A stretch of 64,000 bases of DNA from Bacillota bacterium. Lineage in GTDB: Bacteria > Bacillota > Clostridia > Christensenellales > UMGS416. Location: NCBI GenBank assembly GCA_023435705.1, contig JAEYRH010000008.1, positions 1 through 64,000 on the forward strand. Direction: 5' to 3'. The translations under genes were made by a program, and so were the position numbers. The notes below the pieces were generated by a model that worked only from the letters and a program-made list of their open reading frames with translations, was not told the DNA's origin and made no database searches. This document shows, in pieces, positions 33,386 through 42,745 of the stretch (positions are counted from its first letter, which is position 1; each line of letters begins with the position of its first letter).

Positions 33386-36300
33386 GGCCATTGAAACTCA
33401 CGATGCAGGCCTTCGGCCCCTATGCCGGCACGCAGGAGCTGGATTTCACCGAGTTGGGGAGCAGGCGGTTCTTTTTGATCCACGGCCCCACTGGAGCGGG
33501 CAAGACCTCCATCCTGGATGGCATGTGCTTTGCGCTCTACGGCCAGATGAGCGGCGCGGGCCGCGACGGCGACCGCATGCGCAGCCAGTTGGCTGAACCA
33601 GACCTGCCGATGAAGGTTACTTTTGAGTTTTCTGTGGGTGAAAGGCAATACCGCGTGGCCCGCAGCCCAGCCCAGAGCATCGTGGTGAAGGGCCGGGAGC
33701 GGGATGTGCCGCCGGCTGCCGAGCTGCACCGGCTGGAGGATGGCCACTGGGCGCCGCTGGCCTCCGGTGACCGAAGAGTCAGCGAGCAGGTGGAAGCGAT
33801 ACTTGGTTTCCGCGTGGAGCAATTCCGGCAGGTGGTCGTGATCCCCCAGGGCGATTTCCGCAAACTTTTAACCGCCGGGAGCCGCGAACGGGAAGAAATC
33901 CTCCGGGTGCTGCTGAAGGTGGATGGCTTCCGGGCAATTGAAGATTACTTAAAGCGTAAGGCAAAGACGCTGGAGGGCGAGCTGGAAAGGCAGACCACCA
34001 CGGAGGCCGCCATCCTGGGTGAGGCCGCTGTGGAGAGTCTGGCGGCGCTGCGGGAGCGCATGGGATCGCATAGCGAGGAGCTGGGCGCGATGACGGAGCA
34101 GATTGCATCTCTCCGGCAGTCGCAAGAGGCAAAGCGCAAGGCGCTGACTGAAGGCAGGGCTGCTGACGGCAAACTCAGGGAGCTTACCGAAGCCGGGCAA
34201 GCGTTGGAGACGCTGAAAGGACGAGCAGGCGAAATCGAGGCGCAGGGACAGGCACTGCACCGGGCTGAGGCCGCCGCAGCGCTTGCCGATGCCGAAATGG
34301 CACTCATCAAACGGAAAACGGAGTTTGACAGCGCCGCGTCCGATCTGGAAAAAGCCGGGAGGGAAAACTCCGAAGCAGCACTGGCACAAACGGAAGCCAC
34401 CCGTGCGCTGGAGCTGGAACAGGCCAGGGAGCCGGAGCGCAAGACACTGGCAGACCAAATCGTGCGTTTGAAGGATGCGCTGCCACAGGCCCGGCGCTTT
34501 GGCTCGCTCCGGCAGGCGGCAGAGCAAGCCGCTGCGGTGGCAGCCACGGCATTGCATCGCAGGCAGCGTGCAGAACAGGACTTGAAGGACCACAGCGAAG
34601 CCCAGCGGCGGATCACCGGGGAAGCCGCGGCCCTGGAGCCGGAAGCGCAAACACTGGCGGAGCGCAAAGCGGCCCATGAGCGGCTGGCGGAGCAGGCGGA
34701 AAAGCGCGCGGCGCTGGATGACCTTGCGGCACAAAGCGCAACGCTCGCGGCTGAGGAAACGGCAGCGCGAGTCGCGGTGGTGGAAGCGCAAGCCCGCCTG
34801 GACGGGCACAGGAACAACCTCAAAACAATGAAAAAGGCCTGGGAAACTGCCCAGGCGGCGCTGCTGGCAGCGGAGCTGGAAGAAGGCGAGCCCTGCCCGG
34901 TTTGCGGCGCAACGCACCACCCAGCAAGGGCAGCCATGCCGGAGGGCACCCCCACCCAAAGCGAACTGGACGCCATGGAAGACCGGGCTACAGAGCTGGA
35001 AGCCGTGCTGGAGCGGGTAAAGACCCGCCGGAACGATTCAACCCTTGCCCTGGCCCGCCATCAGGAGAAGGTGCTGGCGCTGGAAGAGGCACTGGGCCCG
35101 TTGGCGGATCAGACGGTTGACGAGGTGAAGGAAAAGCTCAAGAATGCTGCCTTGCATTCGCAGAAAGCAGCAGAAGCCGCCGCAACGCTGACGAGACTGA
35201 AGGCCACACTCGCGGAAGAAGCGGCTAAACGCCCGGCGCTGGAGCAGGCGCAGGCCGAAGCCCTGGCGGCATATGAGAAGGAACAGGCAGCGAGCACCCG
35301 CGCACAGGCTGAACTGGATGCTTTGATGGAGCAGGTGCCGGAAAAGATGCGCGACAGCGCTGTGATCGAGCAATATCTGGCCCGTAAGGAGGCGCAGGCG
35401 GCAGAGCTCCGGCTGGCGCTGGAAGCGGCGGGCAAGCAGGCCGGGCACGCCGCAGGGCGGGCAGCCGGTGCAAAGGCGGCGCTGGAGGCGGCCCGCAAGG
35501 CGCTGGAAGCAGCACGGACAAATCACGAAGCTGAACGGGAGGCCTTCACCAACCGGCTGGGTGACAGCGGGTTCGCTTCGCAGCAGGAATATGAGGCCGC
35601 CCGGCAAACACCTGGCACACGGGCGCAATGGAAGAAGGATACAGAAGCCTGGGGCCACGCAATGGCCGCCGCTGCCGACCGGCTGAGCCGCGCCGAGCGG
35701 GAGGCCGCGGGGCTGGCAGCCCCCGACCTTGTGGCGCTTGATGCGGCGGAGCGGCTGGCCGATGAGCAAACTGAGCAAGCCCTGCGGGAGCACACGGCGC
35801 TGGTCGGGCAGCTGGAAAGCGAGCGCAGCTGGGAGAGAAAGCTGACAGCGCTGGCCGAGGTCATCGGCAAGCTTCGGGAGGAATACGCCGTGATGGGCGA
35901 CCTGGCCAAGGTTGCCAACGGCGGCAACCAACTGGGGCTCACGCTGCAGCGGTTTGTGCTGGGCGCTCTGTTTGACGATGTGGCGCAGGCCGCGACCCAA
36001 CGGCTCAGGATCATGAGCCGGGGCCGCTACATGCTGCAGCGCACGATGGAGCGGGCAAGGGCAAACAGCGCCGGCGGCCTGGAGCTGGAGGTGTTTGACG
36101 AATACACCGGCCAGGCAAGGCCTGTTTCCACGCTATCCGGCGGGGAGTCGTTCCTGGCGTCGCTGGCGCTGGCGCTGGGCCTCAGTGATGTGGTGCAATC
36201 CCGCATGGGGGGGCTGCACCTGGAGACGGTGTTTGTGGACGAGGGGTTCGGCACGCTGGACCCGGAGGCGCTCGAGGAAGCCGTGAAGGCGTTGCTGGAG

Positions 36301-36426
36301 CTGCAGGGCGCAGGCAGGCTGGTGGGCATCATCTCCCATGTGCCGGAGCTCAAGGAGCGGATTGACGCGAGGCTGGAGGTGCTGCCGGCGGAGAAAGGCA
36401 GCGTGGCCCGGTTTGTCGTGGCATAA
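33382..36426 (+). CDS. sbcC: Exonuclease SbcCD ATPase subunit C
   Basis: This SMC/Rad50-like ATPase has 1014 residues. Walker A is GPTGAGKTSILDG (about residue 35), followed by a long Ala/Glu-rich coiled coil, the zinc-hook CPVCG at about residue 503, the returning coiled coil, the signature STLSGGESF and Walker B VFVDEGFGTLD (about 950). Translation is coupled to sbcD (ATGA). The pair is relevant to this window because SbcCD attacks hairpins formed by long palindromes, which are abundant here. Confidence 0.95.
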   Translation: MRPLKLTMQAFGPYAGTQELDFTELGSRRFFLIHGPTGAGKTSILDGMCFALYGQMSGAGRDGDRMRSQLAEPDLPMKVTFEFSVGERQYRVARSPAQSIVVKGRERDVPPAAELHRLEDGHWAPLASGDRRVSEQVEAILGFRVEQFRQVVVIPQGDFRKLLTAGSREREEILRVLLKVDGFRAIEDYLKRKAKTLEGELERQTTTEAAILGEAAVESLAALRERMGSHSEELGAMTEQIASLRQSQEAKRKALTEGRAADGKLRELTEAGQALETLKGRAGEIEAQGQALHRAEAAAALADAEMALIKRKTEFDSAASDLEKAGRENSEAALAQTEATRALELEQAREPERKTLADQIVRLKDALPQARRFGSLRQAAEQAAAVAATALHRRQRAEQDLKDHSEAQRRITGEAAALEPEAQTLAERKAAHERLAEQAEKRAALDDLAAQSATLAAEETAARVAVVEAQARLDGHRNNLKTMKKAWETAQAALLAAELEEGEPCPVCGATHHPARAAMPEGTPTQSELDAMEDRATELEAVLERVKTRRNDSTLALARHQEKVLALEEALGPLADQTVDEVKEKLKNAALHSQKAAEAAATLTRLKATLAEEAAKRPALEQAQAEALAAYEKEQAASTRAQAELDALMEQVPEKMRDSAVIEQYLARKEAQAAELRLALEAAGKQAGHAAGRAAGAKAALEAARKALEAARTNHEAEREAFTNRLGDSGFASQQEYEAARQTPGTRAQWKKDTEAWGHAMAAAADRLSRAEREAAGLAAPDLVALDAAERLADEQTEQALREHTALVGQLESERSWERKLTALAEVIGKLREEYAVMGDLAKVANGGNQLGLTLQRFVLGALFDDVAQAATQRLRIMSRGRYMLQRTMERARANSAGGLELEVFDEYTGQARPVSTLSGGESFLASLALALGLSDVVQSRMGGLHLETVFVDEGFGTLDPEALEEAVKALLELQGAGRLVGIISHVPELKERIDARLEVLPAEKGSVARFVVA

Positions 36427-36451
36427 GAAACCAAAGACTGGTGGGGGTTTC

Positions 36452-36895
36452 ATGAAAAACAAAACTGCATTGCTTTTGAAAAGCGCTGCAATCCTGGCGT
36501 GGGCGCTGGGCGGCCTGATCGCACTGTGGCTGTGGTTCCGCTGGAAGCCTGATGTGAACGACCCCGGCAATTGGGCCGCAGCCGCCGTAGCGCTGGGCTC
36601 CTTCTTTGCGGGCTTGCTGCCCTGGGCACTGGGCGAGATCGTAGTGATCCTGCACGACATCCGCGCCAATGGCGTTGCGCCTGCTCCCACCGCGCAAACG
36701 GACCCCTCCAAGCCCAGCCTCTATGTGGAAGACATGGTTTCCTTCCAGCCGCCGGAGCCCGAACCCGACCCGGTGCTGGAGCAGGTGGAATCGTTTATTT
36801 GGGTTTGCCCCGCCTGTGGGGAGATCAACCTGTCCGCAAGCGAAGGCTGCCGCATCTGCAAGGCGGAGAAACCAAAGGAGGCACCAAAGGCCTGA
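36452..36895 (+). CDS. Two-helix membrane protein with C-terminal zinc ribbon
   Basis: The 147-residue protein has two N-terminal membrane helices (LKSAAILAWALGGLIALWLW and AAAAVALGSFFAGLLPWALG), an acidic Pro-rich linker and a C-terminal zinc ribbon with CPAC and CRIC knuckles. No specific family is recognised. ATG at 36452 has GGTGGGGG upstream. It lies 25 bases after sbcC on the same strand and may be cotranscribed; the topology puts the ribbon in the cytosol. Confidence 0.65.
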   Translation: MKNKTALLLKSAAILAWALGGLIALWLWFRWKPDVNDPGNWAAAAVALGSFFAGLLPWALGEIVVILHDIRANGVAPAPTAQTDPSKPSLYVEDMVSFQPPEPEPDPVLEQVESFIWVCPACGEINLSASEGCRICKAEKPKEAPKA

Positions 36896-36985
36896 GCCAA
36901 AGACACCCATTGGGTGGCCCCCGGTCACAAAACGAAGGCATCCATCATGTATTGTAGGGAGCTTCATTTTGTGAGGAGGCAACTC

Positions 36986-37285
36986 ATGCCCGGTTTCCAA
37001 TGCACCCTCGATCTTTCCGGCCTGCCCCAGTCCGTGCAGCGTGGCCAAAACATCCGCGCCAACGTTGCGGTGCGGCAGGCAAACCAACCGGTGGCTGCCG
37101 TTGTGATCGCGTCTGACTCCTACGGCGTCAGCCAACGGCTCAAAAAGATGGACGGCTCCACGTTTCTGCTCGATCTCGCGGTGCCCTTCTTCGCCCCGTC
37201 CGGGCAATTCCGCTACTCCTTGTGGGCCGTGAGCGAAAGCGGCGAACGGAGCCAAAAGCAAAGCGGCGCTGTAATGATCCGCTGA
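36986..37285 (+). CDS. Small unknown protein, probable beta-sandwich
   Basis: The 99-residue protein has no signal peptide or membrane segment and a strand-rich pattern (FQCTLDLSGLP, NIRANVAVRQ, FRYSLWAVSESGERS) suggestive of an immunoglobulin-like or carrier fold. The start ATG at 36986 has GAGGAGG seven bases upstream. No family is recognised. It sits alone between the zinc-ribbon protein and the SIS gene. Confidence 0.5.
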   Translation: MPGFQCTLDLSGLPQSVQRGQNIRANVAVRQANQPVAAVVIASDSYGVSQRLKKMDGSTFLLDLAVPFFAPSGQFRYSLWAVSESGERSQKQSGAVMIR

Positions 37286-37372
37286 CCTGCCATGGCCTCA
37301 TCCGTTCCATTGATTTAACAATTGAATTCCCATATACTGATATGCGCACCATCTCTACAAAGGATTGATTCC

Positions 37373-38410
37373 ATGCATAAGACTTATCAGGAAATACAAT
37401 CCCAATATCCGGCGTTGGAGCGGGCTTTGGCCCTGGCAGAAAGCCAGCGTGACGACGCAAGGCGCCTGATCGACCGCACACAGCCTGGCACAATCCTCTT
37501 CCTGGGCTGTGGGTCCAGTTATTGCATAGCCCGGTCGCTGGCACTGACGGCGCAGCTGAACCTGGGCATCCCGGCGCTGGCACTCCCGGCCGGTGACTGC
37601 ATGCTCCACACCACCCGGTATGAAAAGGCGATGGATGGCGCGCTGGTGGTGGCGATTTCCCATTCGGGCCGCACCAGCGAAGTGATTGAGGCCGCATCAC
37701 GTCTGAAGGATATGGCCAACGCCTCGGTGCTGTGCCTGTGCGCCACAGAGGGCTCGGAGCTTGCGGCGCTGAGCGACCTGGCGCTGGAACTGCCCTGGTG
37801 TTACGACACGAGTGTTTGCCAGACACGCGCTGTGTCCTGCCTGTTTGCGGCGGGGATGGCGCTGATCGCCCACCTGGCCGGTAATGAGGTGCTGCTGGAA
37901 GGCCTGAAGCGTGCCGTGGCCGGCGGGCCGGCTTATCTGGAGCGCATAGAGCCAGACCTGGCCAAGGTGGCGGCGCAGCCCTGGAAGACTGCCGTGCTGC
38001 TGGCCGATGGGGAAATTGCCGGCATCGCCTCCGAAGGGGCGCTGGCCTTTCAGGAAATCGCCCGCAAACCAGCGGTGCACCACCACCTGCTTGACCTGCG
38101 GCATGGGCCCATGGTGATTGTGGGGTCGGAAACGCTGGTAATCGCGACCCTGGCCGACGGCAACCAGTATGAGCTGGCACTGCTGGGCGATGTGGCAAAG
38201 AAGGGCGCAAAGCTGGTCGTTTACAGCGACATCCCGTTGGACGGCCTGCCTGACGGGGCGCTGAACCTGAGCTTTGGCAGGAGCCTGCCCCATGGAGCCA
38301 GGGGCCTGCCCTTGATCCTGGTTGCACAGCTGATTGCCTATCACCGGGCCGTGGCCGACGGACTGGACCCGGACAAACCCGAGGGATTGGAGCCGTGGAT
38401 CAGGCTGTGA
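37373..38410 (+). CDS. SIS-domain sugar-phosphate isomerase/deaminase-like protein
   Basis: The 345-residue protein has two SIS domains. The first has the phosphosugar loop ILFLGCGSSYCIAR and VVAISHSGRTSEVIEA, the second follows LLADGEIAGIASEGALAFQE and the AVHHHLLDLRHGPMVIV segment. The latter is typical of the GlmS C-terminal half, AgaS and FrlB-type enzymes that act on amino-sugar or fructosamine phosphates. ATG at 37373 has AAAGGA eight bases upstream. No PTS or kinase is adjacent, so the substrate is open. Confidence 0.82.
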   Translation: MHKTYQEIQSQYPALERALALAESQRDDARRLIDRTQPGTILFLGCGSSYCIARSLALTAQLNLGIPALALPAGDCMLHTTRYEKAMDGALVVAISHSGRTSEVIEAASRLKDMANASVLCLCATEGSELAALSDLALELPWCYDTSVCQTRAVSCLFAAGMALIAHLAGNEVLLEGLKRAVAGGPAYLERIEPDLAKVAAQPWKTAVLLADGEIAGIASEGALAFQEIARKPAVHHHLLDLRHGPMVIVGSETLVIATLADGNQYELALLGDVAKKGAKLVVYSDIPLDGLPDGALNLSFGRSLPHGARGLPLILVAQLIAYHRAVADGLDPDKPEGLEPWIRL

Positions 38411-38482
38411 ACCCTTTTTGAACCCTCTCGGCTATGGGCTGGTCACACGCAAGCGTGCTGCTCGCCTATGCGTCCGAGAACC

Positions 38483-38593
38483 CCGCCCCTACCGAATCCG
38501 GAAAAAGACCTCCCTACCCTCCCTTAAGTCGGTGCGCTCAGCACCGACGTTTAAGGGGTATGTCGCTCGCAAGCGACAGGGGGGGGCTGTGCC
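38483..38593. repeat. Composite GC-rich palindromic element (copy 3)
   Basis: It contains the CCCCTACC module, CTCCCTAC.., a hairpin CGGTGCG/AGCACCG region and the right half ATGTCGCT CGCA AGCGACAGGGGG. The right half has the same layout as copies in the BCAA operon but a different arm sequence. Its left-hand reading forms the last codons of the membrane protein gene on the minus strand. Confidence 0.7.
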
Positions 38594-38879
38594 TCACGAT
38601 TTTCCGCTGCACTGCATACGCAAGCAAGCAAAGCACCGGATACACAAGCAACCCATACACTCCCAGCATCCCATGGTTCACATACTCGCCCTGCGGAAAA
38701 TAAAGAAACGTCCAGACAACATCGGAAGACTCAAGCAGAATCATCTGAATTAGTACAGCAATCATTGTTTGCGTTTTCGTCCGAATAACCAGTAATGAAA
38801 CAATGCTGCACACGACAAGGCCAGCCAGGAGATACTCCCAACCAACAACGCTGTTGATGGACCGCACAGCGGCAACCAT
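38538..38879 (-). CDS. Small membrane protein, C-terminus formed by a repeat element
   Basis: The 113-residue protein has three predicted membrane segments (YLLAGLVVCSIVSLLVI, MIAVLIQMILLESSDVVW, LGVYGLLVYPVLCLLAYA). No family is recognised. The last about 15 residues (SPPLSLASDIPLKRRC) are encoded by palindromic element copy 3, so the original C-terminus has been replaced or extended. ATG at 38879 has only a weak site (GGGTGAT). A real gene is likely from the hydrophobic pattern. Confidence 0.5.
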   Translation of the reverse strand: MVAAVRSINSVVGWEYLLAGLVVCSIVSLLVIRTKTQTMIAVLIQMILLESSDVVWTFLYFPQGEYVNHGMLGVYGLLVYPVLCLLAYAVQRKIVRHSPPLSLASDIPLKRRC

Positions 38880-38966
38880 TTATATCACCCAATCCATTGT
38901 ATTCAGCAAACACAAGAAAATAAGGGTATGCACGTTTGCATACCCTTTGGAAGTACTGGAAGAGGG

Positions 38967-40850
38967 CTACCGGCTCACTGTCCGCACATACTTATTCCAC
39001 GTCAGCAGGTAGTAAAGCCCGTACATCAGCGCGTAGACCGCCACGATCACAAAGAAAATGTCCGTCATGTTGCTGCCCACCATGTTGCCCAACGGCACTG
39101 ATGCCATGAATGAATTCACAATCGCAAGCACCAGCGGCGCACCAAACACAATGGCAAGCTCCACGGCGATCGCTTGCTTGAGTTGGCCCCGCCCGATGCC
39201 CAGCTTGATCAGCGTGAGAAACTTCTCCCGGTCCTCAGTGGCCTCCATTGACATCCGGAAGTAGAGGATGCTGCCGGTGGCCGTGATGAACAGCAAGCCC
39301 ACAAACACACCCACAAACATCATGATGCTCATGAGCTTATACGTGTCGCGGTAATACTCATAAAACGAATACATTCTGGTGCCCTCCGGCCAGCCGGCGA
39401 GGATGCCCGAGATGAGCGGTCCGGCAGCCATATCATCATCCAGCATGTAGCCCATCAGCGGGATTCTCTCCGCGCCTTGGGTTGCGGCGATCTGAGCGTA
39501 CATCCGATCGGTCACAACCAGTGAGCGGATGAACCGCTCCAGCGAAACATAGGTGCGATATCTTGTTTCGGAAATCGCAAGCTTCACATCGCCGGAGCCC
39601 GTAGGCATCGTCAGGCTCTCAACTTCCCTGCTTTTCCCGGTTCCAATGGCAGGGTTGAGCACGAGCATGGCCGATTGGTCAGAGGAAAGTGCGGCGCGCT
39701 CCTGCCACCCCAGCAACTGGGCAATGGCATTAAACTGGCTCTGGCTGATGATCTGATAGGTCGCGTTCTTCTCAAGCCCAACGGCCTTCACACGCACCAC
39801 ATCAATCGGTGTCTTGGAAACAATCTTGACATCGCTTTGCCCGTCCACCGCTTTTTCCACCAGGTCCATCAGCGCCTGTTCGGCGCGGATCTCCATCGAG
39901 AAGGGCCGCTGTGTGCGGGAGCTATCCAGTGTCTTGCCAAACAGCCCGCAGCAGCACAGCACCGCGCACAACGCCACGGTGGTGGTGATGGCGATCGTGC
40001 TGAGAGCGCCCACATTGCCCCGGTAGCGGTGCATCAGCTGCGTCACCGTGATGAGCCGCGGGCCTCGGTAAAGCTTGGCCTCGTTTTTACGGCTAAAGTG
40101 CAGATATAGCGTGGCCAGCCCTAAAAAGGCCAGAGCGGTGCCGGCGCACACCAACCCCACAATGGGCCCCCACAGAGCAATGTTTAGGCCGTGAACCACT
40201 GAAAGATAGTAGCCAAAGCCCAGGCATCCCAACGCCAGAGCGCCGATCACCCAGGTCCAGCCCGACGCTTTCATCGGCTTTTCTGCCTTTTTACTGGCGT
40301 TGATGAGCTCGATCAGGCTATTGCGGCCCAGCAGGAACGCCCCGTGCAGGCACACCACGGCGATCACGCCGGCAAAGAACCCGCCCGTGATTGCCATGGC
40401 AATGCCGTTGATTTCAAAGGGCACAGAAACCGTCACATCCATGATGGACAGCAGCAGCATGATCATCAGCTTGTTCAACAGGATGCCGGCTGCGATCCCG
40501 GCGGCAAAGGCCATTACAAGGATCACGATGTTTTCCATCAGGCTCAGGCGGATTGTCTGCCGCTTGGACATGCCCAACAGCATATAGGTAGCGAATTCCT
40601 TCTTGCGGCTTTTGATGAAGAAACTGTTGGAATACCAAATGAAGAACGCCGCGAAGCAGGCCGTGAGAAACGCGCCGATGCCAAACAACACCGCCGTGGA
40701 TTGAAACGACACCACAACCTTGGTCACATTGCCAAAGCAAACCGACAGAAACAGATAAAGCACAAACACACTGAAGGCGGAGCTCACAAAATAAGCCCAA
40801 TAATTGCGGAAGCTCCTGCGGATGTTGCCGAGGGCCAGCTTAATCAGCAT
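38967..40850 (-). CDS. BceB-type ABC transporter permease
   Basis: The 627-residue membrane protein has the Bce layout: about ten membrane helices, with a large external domain of about 200 residues between helices 7 and 8 (roughly from GLFGKTLDSSRTQ to YRDTYKLMSIMMF). FtsX-like segments flank it. With its ATPase it senses and removes cell-wall-active peptides such as bacitracin and passes the signal to the adjacent kinase. The start overlaps the ATPase gene by 11 bases. The exact peptide is not predictable. Confidence 0.92.
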   Translation of the reverse strand: MLIKLALGNIRRSFRNYWAYFVSSAFSVFVLYLFLSVCFGNVTKVVVSFQSTAVLFGIGAFLTACFAAFFIWYSNSFFIKSRKKEFATYMLLGMSKRQTIRLSLMENIVILVMAFAAGIAAGILLNKLMIMLLLSIMDVTVSVPFEINGIAMAITGGFFAGVIAVVCLHGAFLLGRNSLIELINASKKAEKPMKASGWTWVIGALALGCLGFGYYLSVVHGLNIALWGPIVGLVCAGTALAFLGLATLYLHFSRKNEAKLYRGPRLITVTQLMHRYRGNVGALSTIAITTTVALCAVLCCCGLFGKTLDSSRTQRPFSMEIRAEQALMDLVEKAVDGQSDVKIVSKTPIDVVRVKAVGLEKNATYQIISQSQFNAIAQLLGWQERAALSSDQSAMLVLNPAIGTGKSREVESLTMPTGSGDVKLAISETRYRTYVSLERFIRSLVVTDRMYAQIAATQGAERIPLMGYMLDDDMAAGPLISGILAGWPEGTRMYSFYEYYRDTYKLMSIMMFVGVFVGLLFITATGSILYFRMSMEATEDREKFLTLIKLGIGRGQLKQAIAVELAIVFGAPLVLAIVNSFMASVPLGNMVGSNMTDIFFVIVAVYALMYGLYYLLTWNKYVRTVSR

Positions 40851-41610
40851 TGCCGTTGCCTCCGCCCATCACGGCCAGCACCTGCAGGATGCTCTGGTAA
40901 AACGCCTTGCGGGGCATGTCGCCTCGCCGCAGCTCATTGAAGAGCATGCCGTCCTTGATGAACACGATGCGGTGGCACCAGGATGCGGTGAACGCGTCGT
41001 GGGTGACGATCAGGATCGTGGCGCGGTTCTGCGTGTTCAAGTATTCCAGGCAGCCGAGCAATTCGCGGGCCGACTTGCTGTCCAGCGCGCCGGTGGGCTC
41101 ATCGGCCAGCACCAGGGCGGGGTTGGTGATGATAGCCCTTGCTGCGGCAGCCCGCTGCTTCTGCCCGCCGGACACCTCGTAGGGCCGTTTGTCCAGCACG
41201 TCCACAATGCCCAGCGAGCGGCTCAGATTGTCCAGCCGCTTCTGGATCTCAGCATGTGGCGTCTTGGCCAGCGCCAGCGGCAGCACAATGTTTTCCTTCA
41301 AGGTCATCGTGTCCAATAGGTTGAAATCCTGAAACAAAAAGCCCAGGCGGCTGCGGCGGAAGTCAGACAATGCCGGCTCACGGATCTGCGTCACGTCGCG
41401 GCCCTCGATGGCCACAGCGCCGGACGTAGGCCGGTCAATGGTGCTGAGCACATTGAGCAGCGTGGTCTTGCCTGAGCCCGACGGCCCCATGATGCCCAGA
41501 AACTCGCCTGCCTGCACCGACAGGTCGATGCCATTCAATGCCGGGTATTTCATCGCGCCCAGCCGCGAGCCATACACCTTGGTCACTTTCCTTGCGGTCA
41601 ATACTTCCAT
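40840..41610 (-). CDS. BceA-type ABC transporter ATP-binding protein
   Basis: This is the 256-residue ATPase of the MacB/Bce group. Walker A is GPSGSGKTTLLN, the Q-loop FLFQDFNLLD, the signature VSGGQKQR, Walker B LVLADEPTGALD and the switch His ILIVTHDAF. ATG at 41610 has GGAGGAT upstream. It is separated from the kinase gene by 109 bases with a candidate response-regulator site, so bceA-bceB probably has its own inducible promoter. Confidence 0.95.
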   Translation of the reverse strand: MEVLTARKVTKVYGSRLGAMKYPALNGIDLSVQAGEFLGIMGPSGSGKTTLLNVLSTIDRPTSGAVAIEGRDVTQIREPALSDFRRSRLGFLFQDFNLLDTMTLKENIVLPLALAKTPHAEIQKRLDNLSRSLGIVDVLDKRPYEVSGGQKQRAAAARAIITNPALVLADEPTGALDSKSARELLGCLEYLNTQNRATILIVTHDAFTASWCHRIVFIKDGMLFNELRRGDMPRKAFYQSILQVLAVMGGGNGNAD

Positions 41611-41718
41611 TATGGATCCTCCAAACGAAAACTCGGCCGATCATCACCGGCCGATGCAAAGTATATCGAAAGGTAACACCGCGAGCCATCGAATTGGCTT
41701 ACAAACAAACAATCGAAA

Positions 41719-41734
41719 CTTACACTTTTGTAAG
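41719..41734. promoter_or_regulatory. Candidate response-regulator operator for bceAB
   Basis: The inverted repeat CTTACA, 4 bases, TGTAAG overlaps the last codons and stop of the kinase gene and lies upstream of the bceA leader, with a further half site TTACAAA at 41700. Bce-type regulators bind inverted repeats upstream of the transporter genes. Downstream on the minus strand a TATACT may serve as the -10. Confidence 0.5.
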
Positions 41735-42745
41735 GTTATATTCGCTTTCACCCAATTCGGGGAAATGCACTTCCGCAATCGTGCCCTGCCCCGGCGCAGA
41801 CGACACCGTGATGCGGTGGCCCAACTTGTTTGCCAGCTTTTGTGCCAGATAGAGCCCCAACCCTGTGGCAGCGCTGCCCTCGGTGCGGCCGTTGCGGCCG
41901 GTGAAGGACTTGTCAAAGAGCCGCTCCAGGTCTGCCTGCCCGATGCCCACGCCATCGTCTCGGTAACAAAGCACTGTCTCTCTTCCTTCCCTGCGGGCTG
42001 TTATCGTGACCTTGCCCTGTTCGCCGGTGTATTTGAGCGCGTTGGACAGCAGCTGGTCCAGGATGAACAAGAGCCACTTGCGGTCGGTGCAGACCAACAG
42101 GCCCTCCGGCACATTGATTTCCACCGCAATGCGCTTGCGGATGAAAAGAGCCGAGTGCTTCTTCACGTTTTCGCGGACAAGCTTGAGCAGCTCCTCCTCG
42201 GCCAGCAGATAATCGCGTGAGAAGCTATCCGCCCGGGTGTGGTAGAGCACCTGCTCCACATAGCCGTTGATGCGCTCGATTTCCTCCCGCAGGCTCTCGG
42301 CCTCCGCCTCGCCCACCGGCCCGTCCAGAATGAGCCGCGCCGCCGTGACCGGCGTCTTGGCCTCGTGGGCCCAGGCAGCCATGAAGTCACGGCTGTCCCG
42401 GTAATCCTCCTCCAGGCGGTTCAGGTTTTTCATCTGCGCATCATATAGCCCGGCTATGAGCTCAGTATAAAGCTCGTCTCGGATGTCGTTGGGCTCCGGC
42501 AGCACGGGCGTCTTGTCGTCCGCCGCCACCAGCTCCCGAAGCCGCAGCGCCTGCTTCCTGCGGATACCGTAGTCCACCAACAAGCCGACTAGATAAATCG
42601 CAAACGTGGCCGCCGCCGCATAGACGCCGTCGGGCCCCATCAGGCTGCCGCCGGCAAGCGCCGCAATCGTGGCCAAAAAGGCCGCCAGCACGAAGTAGAG
42701 CAGCACGAAGCGGATGTTGTCCTTCAGATAGCGGAAAAAGCTCAT
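41720..42745 (-). CDS. BceS-type intramembrane-sensing histidine kinase
   Basis: The 341-residue protein has two closely spaced N-terminal membrane helices (FVLLYFVLAAFLATIAALAG and YAAAATFAIYLVGLLVDYG) and almost no external loop, the hallmark of kinases that sense through the BceAB transporter. The H-box is WAHEAKTPVTAARL, the N-box LLSNALKYT and the G-boxes DDGVGIG and GLGLYL. It overlaps the regulator gene by four bases. Confidence 0.93.
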   Translation of the reverse strand: MSFFRYLKDNIRFVLLYFVLAAFLATIAALAGGSLMGPDGVYAAAATFAIYLVGLLVDYGIRRKQALRLRELVAADDKTPVLPEPNDIRDELYTELIAGLYDAQMKNLNRLEEDYRDSRDFMAAWAHEAKTPVTAARLILDGPVGEAEAESLREEIERINGYVEQVLYHTRADSFSRDYLLAEEELLKLVRENVKKHSALFIRKRIAVEINVPEGLLVCTDRKWLLFILDQLLSNALKYTGEQGKVTITARREGRETVLCYRDDGVGIGQADLERLFDKSFTGRNGRTEGSAATGLGLYLAQKLANKLGHRITVSSAPGQGTIAEVHFPELGESEYNLTKV

